A stretch of 64,000 nt of DNA, from contig JAKGHH010000003.1 of the NCBI GenBank assembly GCA_022828595.1, forward strand, positions 54,921,759 to 54,985,758. Direction: 5' to 3'. Made by a program: the position numbers and the translations under genes. Source of the DNA: Nelumbo lutea. Taxonomy: Eukaryota; Streptophyta; Magnoliopsida; Proteales; Nelumbonaceae. How positions within the stretch are numbered: the first letter of the stretch is position 1; each line of letters opens with the position of its first letter. Shown here one piece after another: positions 1 through 12,500 of the stretch. The notes below the pieces were generated by a model, which saw only the letters and a program-made list of their open reading frames with translations, made no database searches and had not been told where the DNA came from.

Positions 1-257
1 ACTTCCTTTCCAACAAATCTCCTCTGTAACCCCCCCCCCCGGTCTTGAATGTATTGACATCCCAAAATAGGGTCCTTCAAGACCCCCAACTTTCATTCGT
101 TCGATGAGGTTAATGCACAACATGGTTCACCTGAAATTAGTTTTTCCCCAGTATGTGTGTTCATTCTCTTGCAACACAACAAAAAAAAAAAAACAGGAAA
201 ATAAATGACCCTTGACACAGAGCAACAGCTTATACATGATAAGAAGACCATATGTAC

Positions 258-528
258 CTTAATGCATTCTTTTCCTGTATTTTCATCCTCTACTACTACA
301 GCATCCATAAATTTTCCCATTGCAACTGTAACAGCAAGATTATACTTCTTCTGTGTTGGCCTACACAGATCAGTCATACGACCATGAACACCTGGAAACA
401 AGCGCTTGAGAGTCTCAACAGCTTGGGACAACCTGGCATCCCGTTCATTTTCATGCCTATCAGCCTTCAGTTCACGCAACTGATCATCCACTTCAGAAAT
501 CTTTAACTTCAAAGATTCATATTTATTC
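258..528 (-). CDS. SMC1: SMC1 exon 6 (coil to hinge)
   Basis: 271 nt, frame continuous from exon 5. It ends the N-terminal coil and starts the hinge ([30 protein letters not shown]). Acceptor CACAG at 529-533, donor GTACAT at 257-252. The gene continues leftward out of the window. Confidence 0.93.
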
Positions 529-3500
529 CTGTGTAAGAGAAGAATTCACTTTGATTAGAAAGTACATGGAATAGGAGAAGCAGATGGATAAAATTGCACC
601 AGTCAACCATCAAATAATTCTGTGTAAACCAACATTTTGAAATCTAGAAAGTGTTTGGTTTTTAACTCCGCCAGTGTGAGCTTGTCTTGCACCACCAGTC
701 CCAAGCCCAGATTAAGTAGGAGGGTGCATCAGGTTGGCAGCCAGCACTAAAACTCTTGCTAAACTCACATGAAATTTGATCCTAACTTGGATATGGCATT
801 AAATAGAACGGACGGGTGAAACAGGGTTCATGTAGCCGACCCCATATAGTTGGGAAAAGCATGGATGATGATGAAAGTGGTATGTTTTGGCTTTCCCACT
901 GTTATCAGGTGGTTCAACATCAAAATGCCAGAACCAGCAGGTTTCCATTGAACTGGATTGTGGTCCAGTTCAGTTTCCAAAACAAGGAAAGTCCATTACA
1001 GTTAGAAAGCTAATTGTTAGCAATAAATGTGCAAACAATTATTAGACCAACCTAGATTCTCGATGCTTATCTTGCATTGCAGATAGCTCCTTTTTAACTC
1101 GCTTGAGCTCTTCCTCGTGCTTCCCTAGTGCATCAACAATTTTTTTAAGTCGTGTTTGCATTTGTTCCTCCTGTGACTCCAGCTCTTGCTCCCGATTTCT
1201 CAACTGTTGAAGATTTTCATCCAAATTTTTCTCAGCTTCAATATCAGCATGTTGTTGTCTATCCTGAACCTCTTTCTCATCTCTCAGCTTAGCAGTTTTC
1301 ATTCCAGCATCTTCTTTACTGCAATATTAAAATTCCATTAATGATTTTTACCTAGAGAAATATTACAGATGTTAATTAACAATATGCAAAATGTAATGAG
1401 TGACAGAATCATATGTAAATATCCATAATATCAATTACATCAGACACACAGAAATTTTAGGAGCAACTTAATGAAACACAGAATATATTATGTTATGTAA
1501 AAATGTATTAATGGAGTATTGAGACTGTAATGAGCATGCAGAATAGGGTAATATTTAAAAAAGATTTATAAATAGGAACTTTAAACCAATATCAGCTCAT
1601 TGAGGGTCTGTTTTTTAGTTGGGCAATTCGAGTCTTGATATAAAGCATCACTCTCATTAGAGAGCAATAGGGACATGTAGTATTTTTTTTTTTATCAATA
1701 GCAATAAGCTTTATTAAAGATGGGAAGAACTAATTCAATTATCAAAAAAAAAGATAGGAAGAACTAATTACAAGTGGGGGGGAGGTAAAATGTCTTAACT
1801 CCCCACCATCAAATTACAAAGAAAGAGGAATTAGAAATTAGCCCAAAACAAAGACACCGTATTCACCCCTTGCTTGGCTAACCCATCGCCAAGTGAGTTG
1901 GCATTTCTTTTCACCCAGTTGTACTTCACCTCAATGTCCCTAGCAAGCCATTTGAATTTTTTCCTTTCATTGCTATAGCTCCACATGCTATTGTTGTCTT
2001 CCTTTAGCCATCTAACCAACATCTCGGAATCACCTTCAAGGACCAATCTTCTGGTGTTCAACTCTCTTGCTTTTTGGATTCCTTCCAGAGCCGCAAAGAT
2101 CTCAGTCGTGAGAGAGTCACCTTCTCCAATTGGGCCTGAAAACAAGGATAGAATATTCCCTTCCTCATTCCTGAACACACCCCCAATCCCAGAAGGCCCT
2201 GGATTCCTTAAACTATTCCCATCAAAATTGAGTTTTGCGAATCCAGTGGGTGGGGAAGTCCAAGAGGGTCTAGAAATCCTCTTAATCTGAGCAGAGCTAG
2301 CTATCTCTTTCCAATTTCTCAGCAAGTCAGTCATGGAAAATTTGTAAAAAGGTCCAATGATTTCAGCCAATGGACCACCCTTAAGTGTATCATTTCTATT
2401 AAGCTCTCAAAGGTTCTTCCCTTGTGTGAAAATATACATGAGTTTCTTTCTTCCCATACGGACCAACAAACAGCTGCCTTGATGCATCTCCACATAATCA
2501 TCCCTCTTTTCTAAGGCCAGCTGAAATAGGAAGGAGAGAACAAACTTTGCACATTCAAAAGGGGATTCCGATTACACCCAAAAAGGGTGAAAGCCCACTC
2601 CCAAATGGTTTTAGCAAACAGGCAAGTAACCATAAGGTGGTAGCTAGTTTCCCCATCAACTTTGCAGAAAGAACACCTATTCGAGGATAAACAAGAATTG
2701 GGTCTCTTTCTTTGAAACATGTCATTTGTGTTAATTCTTTCCAGGAAAGTTTCTCAGCAAAAACTACAATCCAAGGAGGAATGGGCTTGCTCTAAACCTC
2801 TTTAACAAGGGTCCCCCAAGAGGAGAAGGAGGCTGAATTAAGGTTTCAAAGAACGAGGCACAAGAGAAGGTACCCAAGGAGGAGGGGGTCCAAATTCTGG
2901 TATCTTCCTTAATGGGGTCCAAGAAAACATTTTCAAGGATGTTTAACAAAGCCAAAATCCAGCCCATATTTGTATCCTTAATGGCCCTATTCACACCCAG
3001 GCTCCACCCAAACCTAGAAGTTGAGTCTAAAGGAACTAAGAAAGAAGAGATAGGTACATTTTTGAGGTTTGACAGAGCATACTGATGAGACTAAAAAGTA
3101 CCCTCTTTTATCCCCAAATATTCACTCTTTTTCATTCTTTTAGCACTTAATTGAACTCATTACTCTTGTATTTCGATTCAGGGCAAGCAAGAAGGCGATT
3201 GGAAGAAAACAAGGCTAATCGGATGATTTTGCACAGTTTCAGCACCATTCAGTAATCTGGGCATAACTCTCTATTCCGAACTCCGATTTAGATAATTCAA
3301 GATGCACTGGAAAGATGAGGGATATGCCCACAACTTTTTTGTTTTGGGTTTTGACAGATTCGGTCTGCATCAAAGACGAAATCGGGTCCGAAGTTGGAGC
3401 AAGTTCGCAGCAAAGTCCATTTCACAGCTAAAGCCCAATTCGCAGAAGAGCCTTGTAGCAACCCAACTCGAATTCAAGAGACAAGAGTCCCAATTTCGAA

Positions 3501-6500
3501 TGTAATCTCCAGAAAGAGAGTCTTATCAGATTTAAGTTTTGAATGTAATCCTAGAAAGATAAGATGATTGAGATTAGATCACTAGATAAGAGATAGGATA
3601 ATATTAGTTCAAAACAGATCAGGACTTTCTTAATTGAGGTTAATCTCCTAAAAGAAGTTGGAAAACAGCCATCTCCCTCAGCTATATAAAGGGGGAGGGG
3701 GCGGACTAGCTTTAAGCATCAACCAAAAAATTCCATCAATCAAGCATCAAGCAACTCGATCAATCAAGAAAGATCAGTTCGGCCTTCTAAGAAGCAGAGC
3801 ATGGAGGATTCGAAAATCATGAGCAGTTAAGCTTTTCTTTTCTGGTTCAAGGTTTATTATGGCTATCCTAATAAATCTAAGGTTAAATGCTTGAATTGCA
3901 AGACTGACAAAGTCTACCTAGGATCGATGACCAATTGATTAAATCCGAACCCTTGAATCAAAATTCGATAAGACTGATTTCTCTTAAGTTGATATTGCTC
4001 TCTTGATTCTTTTTGAATTTTAATTATTTAATTTTCCCACTCTTTATATTGCACACTCAGCTGAGAAATTATTTCCCTAGCTCCCAGTGGGATTCGACCT
4101 AGTACCACTACTACTACAAAGAGGGGAATTGTTCCATCAAAGGGGAATCCCCAATCCAAGTTTGTTCCCAAAACTTTATTAGGTTACCTAAGTTCAAGCC
4201 ATACCTGATCCAAGGGGAGAATGATGGAAGTACATCATGGATGGTTCTCCATGGAGATGTAGTTGTAGCCCTTGCCAGAATTGTAGGATCCCAGCCATTG
4301 TCCTCCAGCTCATGAATGCTAGCCACTATCTTCGTCCACAATTTGTCCTTTTTCCAAAAGAAACCTCCATAACCACTTCCCCAATAAAGCCATGTTTCTT
4401 TTCCTAATATTTCTTATCCCAAGACCTCCTAATTTTTTAATTCCATTTATCACCTCCCAACCCACCCAATGGTCCTTCTTCTCCTCTCCTGGCTCCCACT
4501 AGAAATCCCTCATTAACTTTTTCCAACATGTTGGAGACCTTCGTGGGAATCTTAAACACTAACAAGTAAACAGGTAAGTTATCTAGGGTAGACCTAATCA
4601 AAGTGATCTCCCCAAAATTATATAATTTTTCCTCCAAGAAGCAAGTCTTTTCTTGAATCCTTCCACCACCGGGTTCCAAAAGCTTTCTTTCTTGGGATTA
4701 TCTCCTAAGGGGAGACCTAAGTAATTCGAAGGCCAATCCGAAATTGCACAACCTAAAACTCCTGCATATTCTCTTATTTCCCTCTCCTCCATGTTCACCC
4801 CGCTATACAACTCTTATCAAAGTTCACCTTGAAATTAGACATTTGCTCAAAGAGTTGTATTTCCGATTTTAAATTCATAATCCAAGTTATGTCCCCACCT
4901 TCACAAAAAGAATTGTATTATCTGCAAATTGCAAGTGTGTAAGTGAAACTTCCTCCCTTCCTACTCTCCATCCTCTTAGTAAATTCCTCGAATCAGCTCT
5001 ATGAATCAATCCGCCCAAGAACATCTACAATCAAGGTGAATAAAAAAGGAGAAAGTGGGTCACCTTGTCTTATTCCTCTCAAGGCAGGGAAAAAGTCCAC
5101 CATAGTTTCATTCACCAAAATAGAATAGTGGTAATTCCTAACACAACCCCAAATCCATTTGCATTATCTGTCCCCAAAACCAAAGCATCTCAGCACCTCC
5201 AACAAAAATGACCAATCAACTAGGTCATAAGCCTTTTCTAAGTCTAGTTTGCAAAACACTCCCTTCTTTGCTTTCCTAAAACTCTCCAGACTCTCATTTG
5301 CAATCAAGATTTGACCAATAGTCTGTCTTCCCTTCACAAACGCTCCTTGGTTGGATGCAATAATAGTACGGAGAACTTTCTTTATCCTAAGAAACAGCAC
5401 TTTTTCAATTATTTTTTACAGGTTGTTCACTAAGCTTAGTCCTAATATTTTTTCTTTTTGTTTTTCCCTCTAAGGCTCTCCTTTTCACAACAAGATGGTA
5501 TCAGAGATAAAAGACTCCAAGAACGATTATCATGTCTTAAGATCTGTTAACCATATTCTTTTTATGTCATGATTATATGTTTTTTTTTTCCTATGTTGTA
5601 TTTCTTGTTTATCATTCTTGTATCTTTCATGAACTTTTACTTTGGTGTTTTGTGTTTCCTCATATAGTTAATTTGTGGCAAAGTCTTCTTTCCCTTTATT
5701 TCTGTTACCGGTATGTTTTAGAACAGTGTTGTTAGGGGGCATTTAGTAGTGTTCAATCGATCAACAAATGCTGAAAATGTTGCTTGTACGGTGGTCAGTG
5801 ATTGTATCGTTGAACCTCCACACTCCAAAAACACCTCTGAAATTTTTAGCGGTCAAGATACCTCTAAGCACATCCATTCATCCAAAGGTAGCAGAAGAAA
5901 AATGGTTCCACCCATGCCCTTTTATTATGTTGAAAAACCCAACATTGTTTATTGTCTTCCTGTTGCAACCAGTTCGATGCTTTGGTCAAAATGACAGCTC
6001 CAATGTTCGGAAAAGGTGCAATGTTCAATCAGAAGCAGCATGTTTAATGAAGCTACCAGTAGTGATGGAAAACCAACAATTTCTTTACGTGAGTCGGATG
6101 GTTCCTCAACATCAGGGCTTGCTCTACAATGAAGATATTGGTTGTGGTTGTTGTGCAAGAGTGGTGTCATCTCTTGTTTTCTCTCCCTGTTTTTCTGTTG
6201 TTATAGGCGGTTAGTTGAAGTTGTTGGGTTTGGGAGTGTTATCTCAACACTTGCCTTTAGGTTGTATTCGGTTTTTTCGTTTAGGCTACGTTTGGTAGAG
6301 GTGTAAAATCGAACCGGGGTAAACTTTACACCCCGGTTCGATTTTGCAAGCATTCAGTAAGCATGTAATCGGTGTAAAATTACATGTTACCGTTGAATTA
6401 CGTCGCGCTCTCTCTCTCTCTCTTCTCCTTCTTCTCTCTCTCTCGCTCGCTTCTTCTTCTTCTCCTTCTCTCTCCTTGTTCTTCTTCTTCCTCCCGGTTT

Positions 6501-9500
6501 CACTCTGATTTGTTCATACCTACCATCGGTCTTCAACTTTCCCCCTTCTCCGATCAATCTTCAATCTGGGTCCTCTACTCAGCCTCCATGCCACAAGCTT
6601 CTTCACCGGCGTAAGAATCGGTGTTACAGATCTGTATCTCCTTCACCCGTACCAAACGACAACAAATCGAAGGGATTTGAGGTGTTGCAAATCTGCTCAA
6701 CCTCCATCGCTCGCCCCTTCACCCAAAGCAACACGTAGGTGCTGCTCGGAAAACTTTCCGGTACATCTTCATCATGTTCTCGTCCTGGAAGCAACACGTA
6801 GAGAATGACCCCACAAGACCAAATATCCGCTTTCAATCCGTTGTACCCTTTCTTCCTTAGAATCTTGGGGGCCACATAGGCCGGCATCCCACACTACGTG
6901 TGTAGGAGTCCATCATTGAGGAGCTGCTCTAGCAAAGCAAATAACCACCAAAATCAGAGATTTTGAGATTTCCGTTCTCATTAAGGAGGAGATTCTCGGG
7001 TTTCTGATCACAGTGAGAGACGCCCCTGTTGTGGCAAAAATCAACAACACTAATCAATTGCTGGAAATACTTTCGAGCGACATCCTCCTTGAGCTTCCCT
7101 CTGTAGACTTTAGCAAAGAGCTCACCACCTCGAACGTACTCCATAATAAAGAAGATCTTCGATTTCGTCGCCACGACTTCCTCGAGCTCGACGACGTTGG
7201 GATGGCAGACCAGACGCATGACGGAGATCTCCCGCGTGATCTGCTCCATTAATCCTTCCTTCTTGACCTGGTCCTTGTTGATCACATTGATGGAAACGCT
7301 CTCGCCGGTATTGAGTTCCTTCCGCCAAGACCCAAATTTACACCATAGGAAACCAAACGTGATCAATGTAAATTTTCAAAATCAACCGGTCCTAATTTCC
7401 ATCCATCATTAAACCAGTTTACATTTTCCCTGGTGTAAAATTTGAATTTACACCTCAAACAAATGCAGCCTGAATAAAAATTCTTTTGTTACTTATCAAA
7501 AAAAATATTTTGAAGGTGATTTTCTATTAATTCTGCAACTGTTAAGTAAATGATGTGCATAAATGGTTAGGTAGATGGACTAGCCTACGCTGTAGGGGGG
7601 TGCCTTGGCACAATCCAGATTGTATTCTATTCTGATAAGCTGCTGATATGCTATTGATTAAAGAAAAGACCAATAGTCCCACATATTAGTAATGGTAAAG
7701 CCAATACTTCATTCCAAGAACTATATATCTAATATCACAAGTATCAAAATACAACACCACCAGTAAATAGCCATCATTGTTTGATCTTGAGAAACAATTA
7801 TTAATAAGAACAACAAAATCACTAGTTTCTGTCAAGAACACACAACAATAAAGAGTTCCAAAGTTGATGCTTGAAAATATTGACATTTAAGAATTAGTAG
7901 AGCAAATTAAGCATAAAAGTATAATTAACTGACAAAATCAAGAGAAATACATTATTAGCCTAAGATTATTATGACTGACCAAAACACTCAAAAACGAAAA
8001 CTTACATCTGATTGTATTCCTTTAATTGGCTGTCAGCTAGTTGTAGTTTTCCAGCACCATCTTGACCCTTTTCATTTAGACTGTTTAACTCTATTGTGAC
8101 ATCATGCAGATCATTCTGTAGTTTTTTAATTTCTTCATCATGCTTCCTCTGATCTTCAATCTTCTTATCTAGCTCCTTTCGGCTACTTTTGATCTTTGAA
8201 TTAATACGGGACATTTCTTCCTTTAACTTCAGAAGCTCAGGTTGCTGCCAAGAGGAAAGCAACACAATGAGGAATCTAGTATCTATTAAATTAGGTTACA
8301 TATATCATAAAGCTAAATCTAAATGTCATTTGAAACAAACAAGAGGAAAAATCATTCCTTCACAAGGCCACTGTGACATAGCAAAACCAAAAAAAACCAA
8401 GACAATCATATGCTCCAGGTAGATGTTGCATTTGCAGATGCACATTCCCTTCTCAAAAATGACTACGAGTCAATAATGCAGAGGAGATTTCTTTTATGGA
8501 CATAATGCAGTACGACATGTTATGCACATAAGGAAAGAAAACAACAGTAGAGTAAATGTTGAAATGGCAATCAATAAGGAATTATGGATCAAAATGATGG
8601 AGTTGGATGAAGATGTGTGCTTCCACCACAAATTCTCAATTCTTTTGAATGGAAGTCTCACTGATTTTTTTCAAAAATTCTAGAGGCATTAGACAGAGTG
8701 GCCCATTTTCCTCTCTTCCCTTCATCTGTACAATGGAGGCTTTGGCAAAACTAAAAAAAGGGCAGCTCAGGGAGGCTTCCCTGGTGGTTTTGGTGTTGTT
8801 GATGGCTTTACCAAAGTTGAGCTACTTTATTTTGCAATGATGCTTGTCAAAGAAGTGTCTCAAGAGAAGTACAGAATCTAATTGAGTTTTGAATAGGTTT
8901 GAAATGGTTTCAGGCCTGAGAATTAATTCAAAAGAAGCTCTACTACAGGACACAATTATCAGGGGCAAGCTCCACCACTGTGCTAATAGCCCATCTTGCA
9001 GCCCTCCCATTAGGACCCACTATTCCAAAAGTGAGAGCAACCCTATCTCTCTCTTTCATTTTTGCACCTTCATGTCATCAAATGGGAGGGACATGGGGAT
9101 GTAAAAAGATTGTATCAACTTGTTCTGACCCAGGACTATAAGCTTATGGGCTCAGTCTCATATCATCATTGAAAAACAAAAGAAGATTTCCATATTCAAG
9201 CTGAGCTCAAACCAAAATAGCCCAGTGTTTTAAAAGTGCAAGGCGCAAAAAAGGCGCAGGGGTCAATTTGTGCCTAAGGTGCAAGGCACAAGGCGAGGCG
9301 CGCGCCTTTTTGAAGCAAGGTGCAAAAATTTAAAAAAAAATGCTAAAAATTAAAAAAAAATGTCAGAAAATGCCAAAAAAAATAAAAAAATATTAAGCAT
9401 AATATTACTAAAAATATAAAGTTAAACTTTAAAATAATGTTTTAAAAAACCTATTATCTAAAATTAAAATACATAAACATAAGATGAAAAGCATATTCAA

Positions 9501-12500
9501 ATGAGAATTTAAAAATAAAATCAAACATATAAAACATTTTCAAGCATGTAAAACCTCTAATCTCTTTTTTCACTCAATTGCAGTACTTCACATAGCTAAT
9601 GTAATGTAAAACATATTAAATTCCTGATTCTACGAGCCGCCTTTGTGCCACGCCCCTCGAGGCATGCCTTTTAAATCACTGAAATAGCCAACAAGCATTA
9701 GCTCTTCTTGAAAAGGAGGTGACCCAGTGCTAGAACTAGTTAAGCAGCAATACCTCTTTATTCTTCTTCTTTTTTATGTTATGTTATTTAAATAAGGGCA
9801 GAATTGTAATTTTATATTATACTAAGAAATAATTAAAGCAGGGGGCAGTTATGAGAGAGTTCGTTCAATCTCTCTCTCTCTTTTGCAACCCTATTTTCCT
9901 CCCCTCTTCTTCTTTTCTCTTCTTCTCTCTATTCTCTCTCAATTGGACATGTTTACATATTGTTTTCTCCTATTTTCTTTTATTGCAAGGCAAATCACAT
10001 GGTATCACTCTATCAGAGAACTTAGTGATTGGCCTGCAATCGTCTTGATCGTCATGCATCCTTTGCATCAAAAGAATTCATTCTATTCATAAAGGAAGGA
10101 AAAGGAACTGAAAAGTACTGGTCGTTTTCCAGAGTAGGAGGATTCCATGCTGTTGTGGTTGGTGTAGTTTTGGTGGTTTGCTAAGGACCCCTAATCAGCA
10201 GTTCAAAAAGTAACAGCATAGATGAACATGTTGGGCGAATCAATCTCCTCCTTGTTTGTGATGACTATGTGATTTATTGTGGTGTGGCAGTAACTCAGTA
10301 AGTTATTTACATGTTTATGACATCTGCCAGTAATCCAAGTGCGCGAAAGACTTCTTTATATTCTTTGTTGTTGCTGTAAGTGTGCCTTAGCGGGTATCCA
10401 GAAGTAGTTGGACTTTGGTAGAGTGGTTTAGTGAGTGCCCAGTAGCAGTTGGTTATTGGTTAGGCAACCAGTAAGGTTTTTCAGCTTTATGGCTTCATCA
10501 AGTAATGAAAATAAATCTTCCATGATGTTACAGCCAGATTTTATGGTCATTCAAATGACTTCTGTTAAGCTCAAGGATACCAATTGTGTACCGTCATCTC
10601 AGGAGGGGACCAAAAAAGACACATTCAAGAATTTGCAGGTGTCTAAGGACCTATGAATTTAAAAAAAACAAAAAAAGTATCGCATATATGTTTTATAAAT
10701 TTGAACAAGACTTTGAATCCATCTAGAGGTCCAAATAATGGCCCATTTGGTGGCACATTTAAGGCTAGTTTGGGAGTTCGGAATCCAGCATTGCATATAT
10801 GATAATTATGGCTTCGACAAGATTTTGAACCATCAAATGACCAAAGTAATGACCCATTTGGTGCTGAATGTAGGGCTGCTTTTTGGGAACCCATCTTTGA
10901 TGATAGCTATATGTTATGTGTGTCTGTGTGTGTGGAGAGAGACAGAGAAAAGGCCAGCATACACAAAATTATGGTGGCAAGATACACTTATATAGGATGT
11001 TTAATATGATGAAAAAAAAGCAAGTGCATGAGAAATATTATTCAGGCCAAGAGAAAAGAATATATGAGAGATAATGTCTGTGAAGGTACTGACCTTCTTA
11101 TCAAGTTTACTCTTTTTCTCTACAATCTTCTTATCACAAAGTGCAATCTCTTTCAAATATCCAGCTTGTTCTTTCTTTTTGGCACTTACTTCATGTTCAC
11201 ACGCCTCTTGCTCCTTCAGAACCTCTTCACGATTTCTTTTTTCAGCTTCAAGGTCATCATTTGTTTTTTTCAACTCCTTTCCAATGTTAAATAATTGCCA
11301 CAAAAAATGCTCTTCTTTCAAAGATTTCTGTAACATAGAAAAGAAGTAATACTTGTAACTATGAAGAGCAAATTTTGTAACAGATTCTATGATTGAGCTT
11401 CAGGGGAAACCATGCTCATAATGCCACCTCACATTTTACCATTATTAAATAATAAAAAGCAACTTCTGACATAGCATTTAAACTAAATCCAATAAATTTT
11501 ACATGGTAATTCAAAAGAACAAAATCCAATAGATTGAAAACTGGGCCACATATCGAACCAAAAAGCTTCAGTTCCCAGGTTTATCAGTTTAACCGCTTGC
11601 TGCCAGAACCTCTATAAAACAGTGAACTTGAAAGCTATCCAATTCCTGATTTCACAGTTAAACCTGGCAGTGCATGAAGTCCAGTTTTCAAAAATTTTGC
11701 AAAAACCAAAGCATTTGCAAGAGCAATTAAGAAAGTTTACAACATAATTAACAGAAACACTGGCAATGCTTCCTCTTACAAACATGAGGCATCAAAATGA
11801 CTAATTTACTTGGAAAAATATGCTCACATGGTCAACTAAATTCAATAAACTAAAACAAAAAGTTAGAAAGGAAATATAAATTATTACCTTTCAATAAGAA
11901 GATTTTGGATCTCACGATATGGATGCAAGAAAAATAGAAATGAAACTAGATAGATGAAAAGTCCAAGGAAGAAGCAACTTCATAACAAAAGGATAACCTC
12001 AAGCAACTATCATGTGATACTTTATGGAGCCCAAGGAAGAATAATCTAGCCATAATAAATTATTTAACATCACAAAAATATCAAAAGGGTGATAATGAAT
12101 TAAAAGGCTGTGTATGAACTTTATAATGAATACCAGCTGATCTTGCAAGCGCTTATGTTTTTCAGCCTCTTCTTTCTGTTCTTTCTTCTGCTTTCTCTCC
12201 ATGACTACTTGTCTCTTTCTCTGATAAACAAGTGCTGATTTTTCTTCAGCCCTGGCCTTCTGTTCTTCTAGATCCTCGTAGTCTTTCTTAAGGTCTTCAG
12301 AACCAGATATCTGCTCAAGAAGTGCAGTGAGCTCCTTGGGATTTTTTGACGCAATTGACTCCACATCACCCTACAACACAATGTAATAAGACTTGAGCAA
12401 TCAAACACCTTATATCCAGCATAACTAACAAGCATAGCCACACATTTACACATCAAGATCAATGCAGTCAGGTAGAACTCAAAGTAAAACGGAAGCATAT

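Larger units (their letters stand above)
1683..5445 (-). mobile_element. L1-type LINE with RNase H, 5'-truncated and split by an insert
   Basis: Read on the minus strand from 5445 down, this is the ORF2 part of a plant L1 LINE inside SMC1 intron 4, in the same sense as the gene. Pieces in order: reverse transcriptase from [10 protein letters not shown] and [14 protein letters not shown] (about 5400-5170), the palm continuing to YLGLPLG near 4710, thumb/connection to about 4115, a break (separate entry), the zinc-binding region [14 protein letters not shown] (about 2660), and RNase H with LNFDGNS and LEGDSEM (2370-1831). The T-run at 1683-1693 is the poly(A) tail seen from the other strand. 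The endonuclease is missing, and several frame breaks make it non-functional. It is related to the LINEs at 35-42 kb. Confidence 0.88.
6284..7470. mobile_element. Pack-type TIR transposon carrying a kinase gene fragment
   Basis: The ends are imperfect inverted repeats: GGCTACGTTTGGTAGAGG on the left, and on the right the complement of GGCTGCATTTGTTTGAGG; both continue into TGTAAA. The left flank is TTA and the right flank TGA, compatible with a mutated 3-bp TTA duplication as in PIF/Harbinger elements. Subterminal GTGTAAA motifs form hairpins, including a 16-bp perfect stem at 6305-6345. No transposase is present, so it is non-autonomous. It contains a CIPK-like gene fragment (separate entry) and a CT-rich, 5'UTR-like stretch at about 6405-6500. 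It sits in SMC1 intron 4. Confidence 0.6.

Noticed and set aside
5446..6214. 148-codon frame and a TGGTATCAGAGA word suggesting a copia element
   Set aside because: No gag, pol or LTR pair could be identified, so left as unassigned repeat-like sequence.
6384..6614. 76-codon Ser/Leu-rich open frame on the plus strand
   Set aside because: Translation of a CT-rich microsatellite-like stretch inside the TIR element; no domain and no codon signal.
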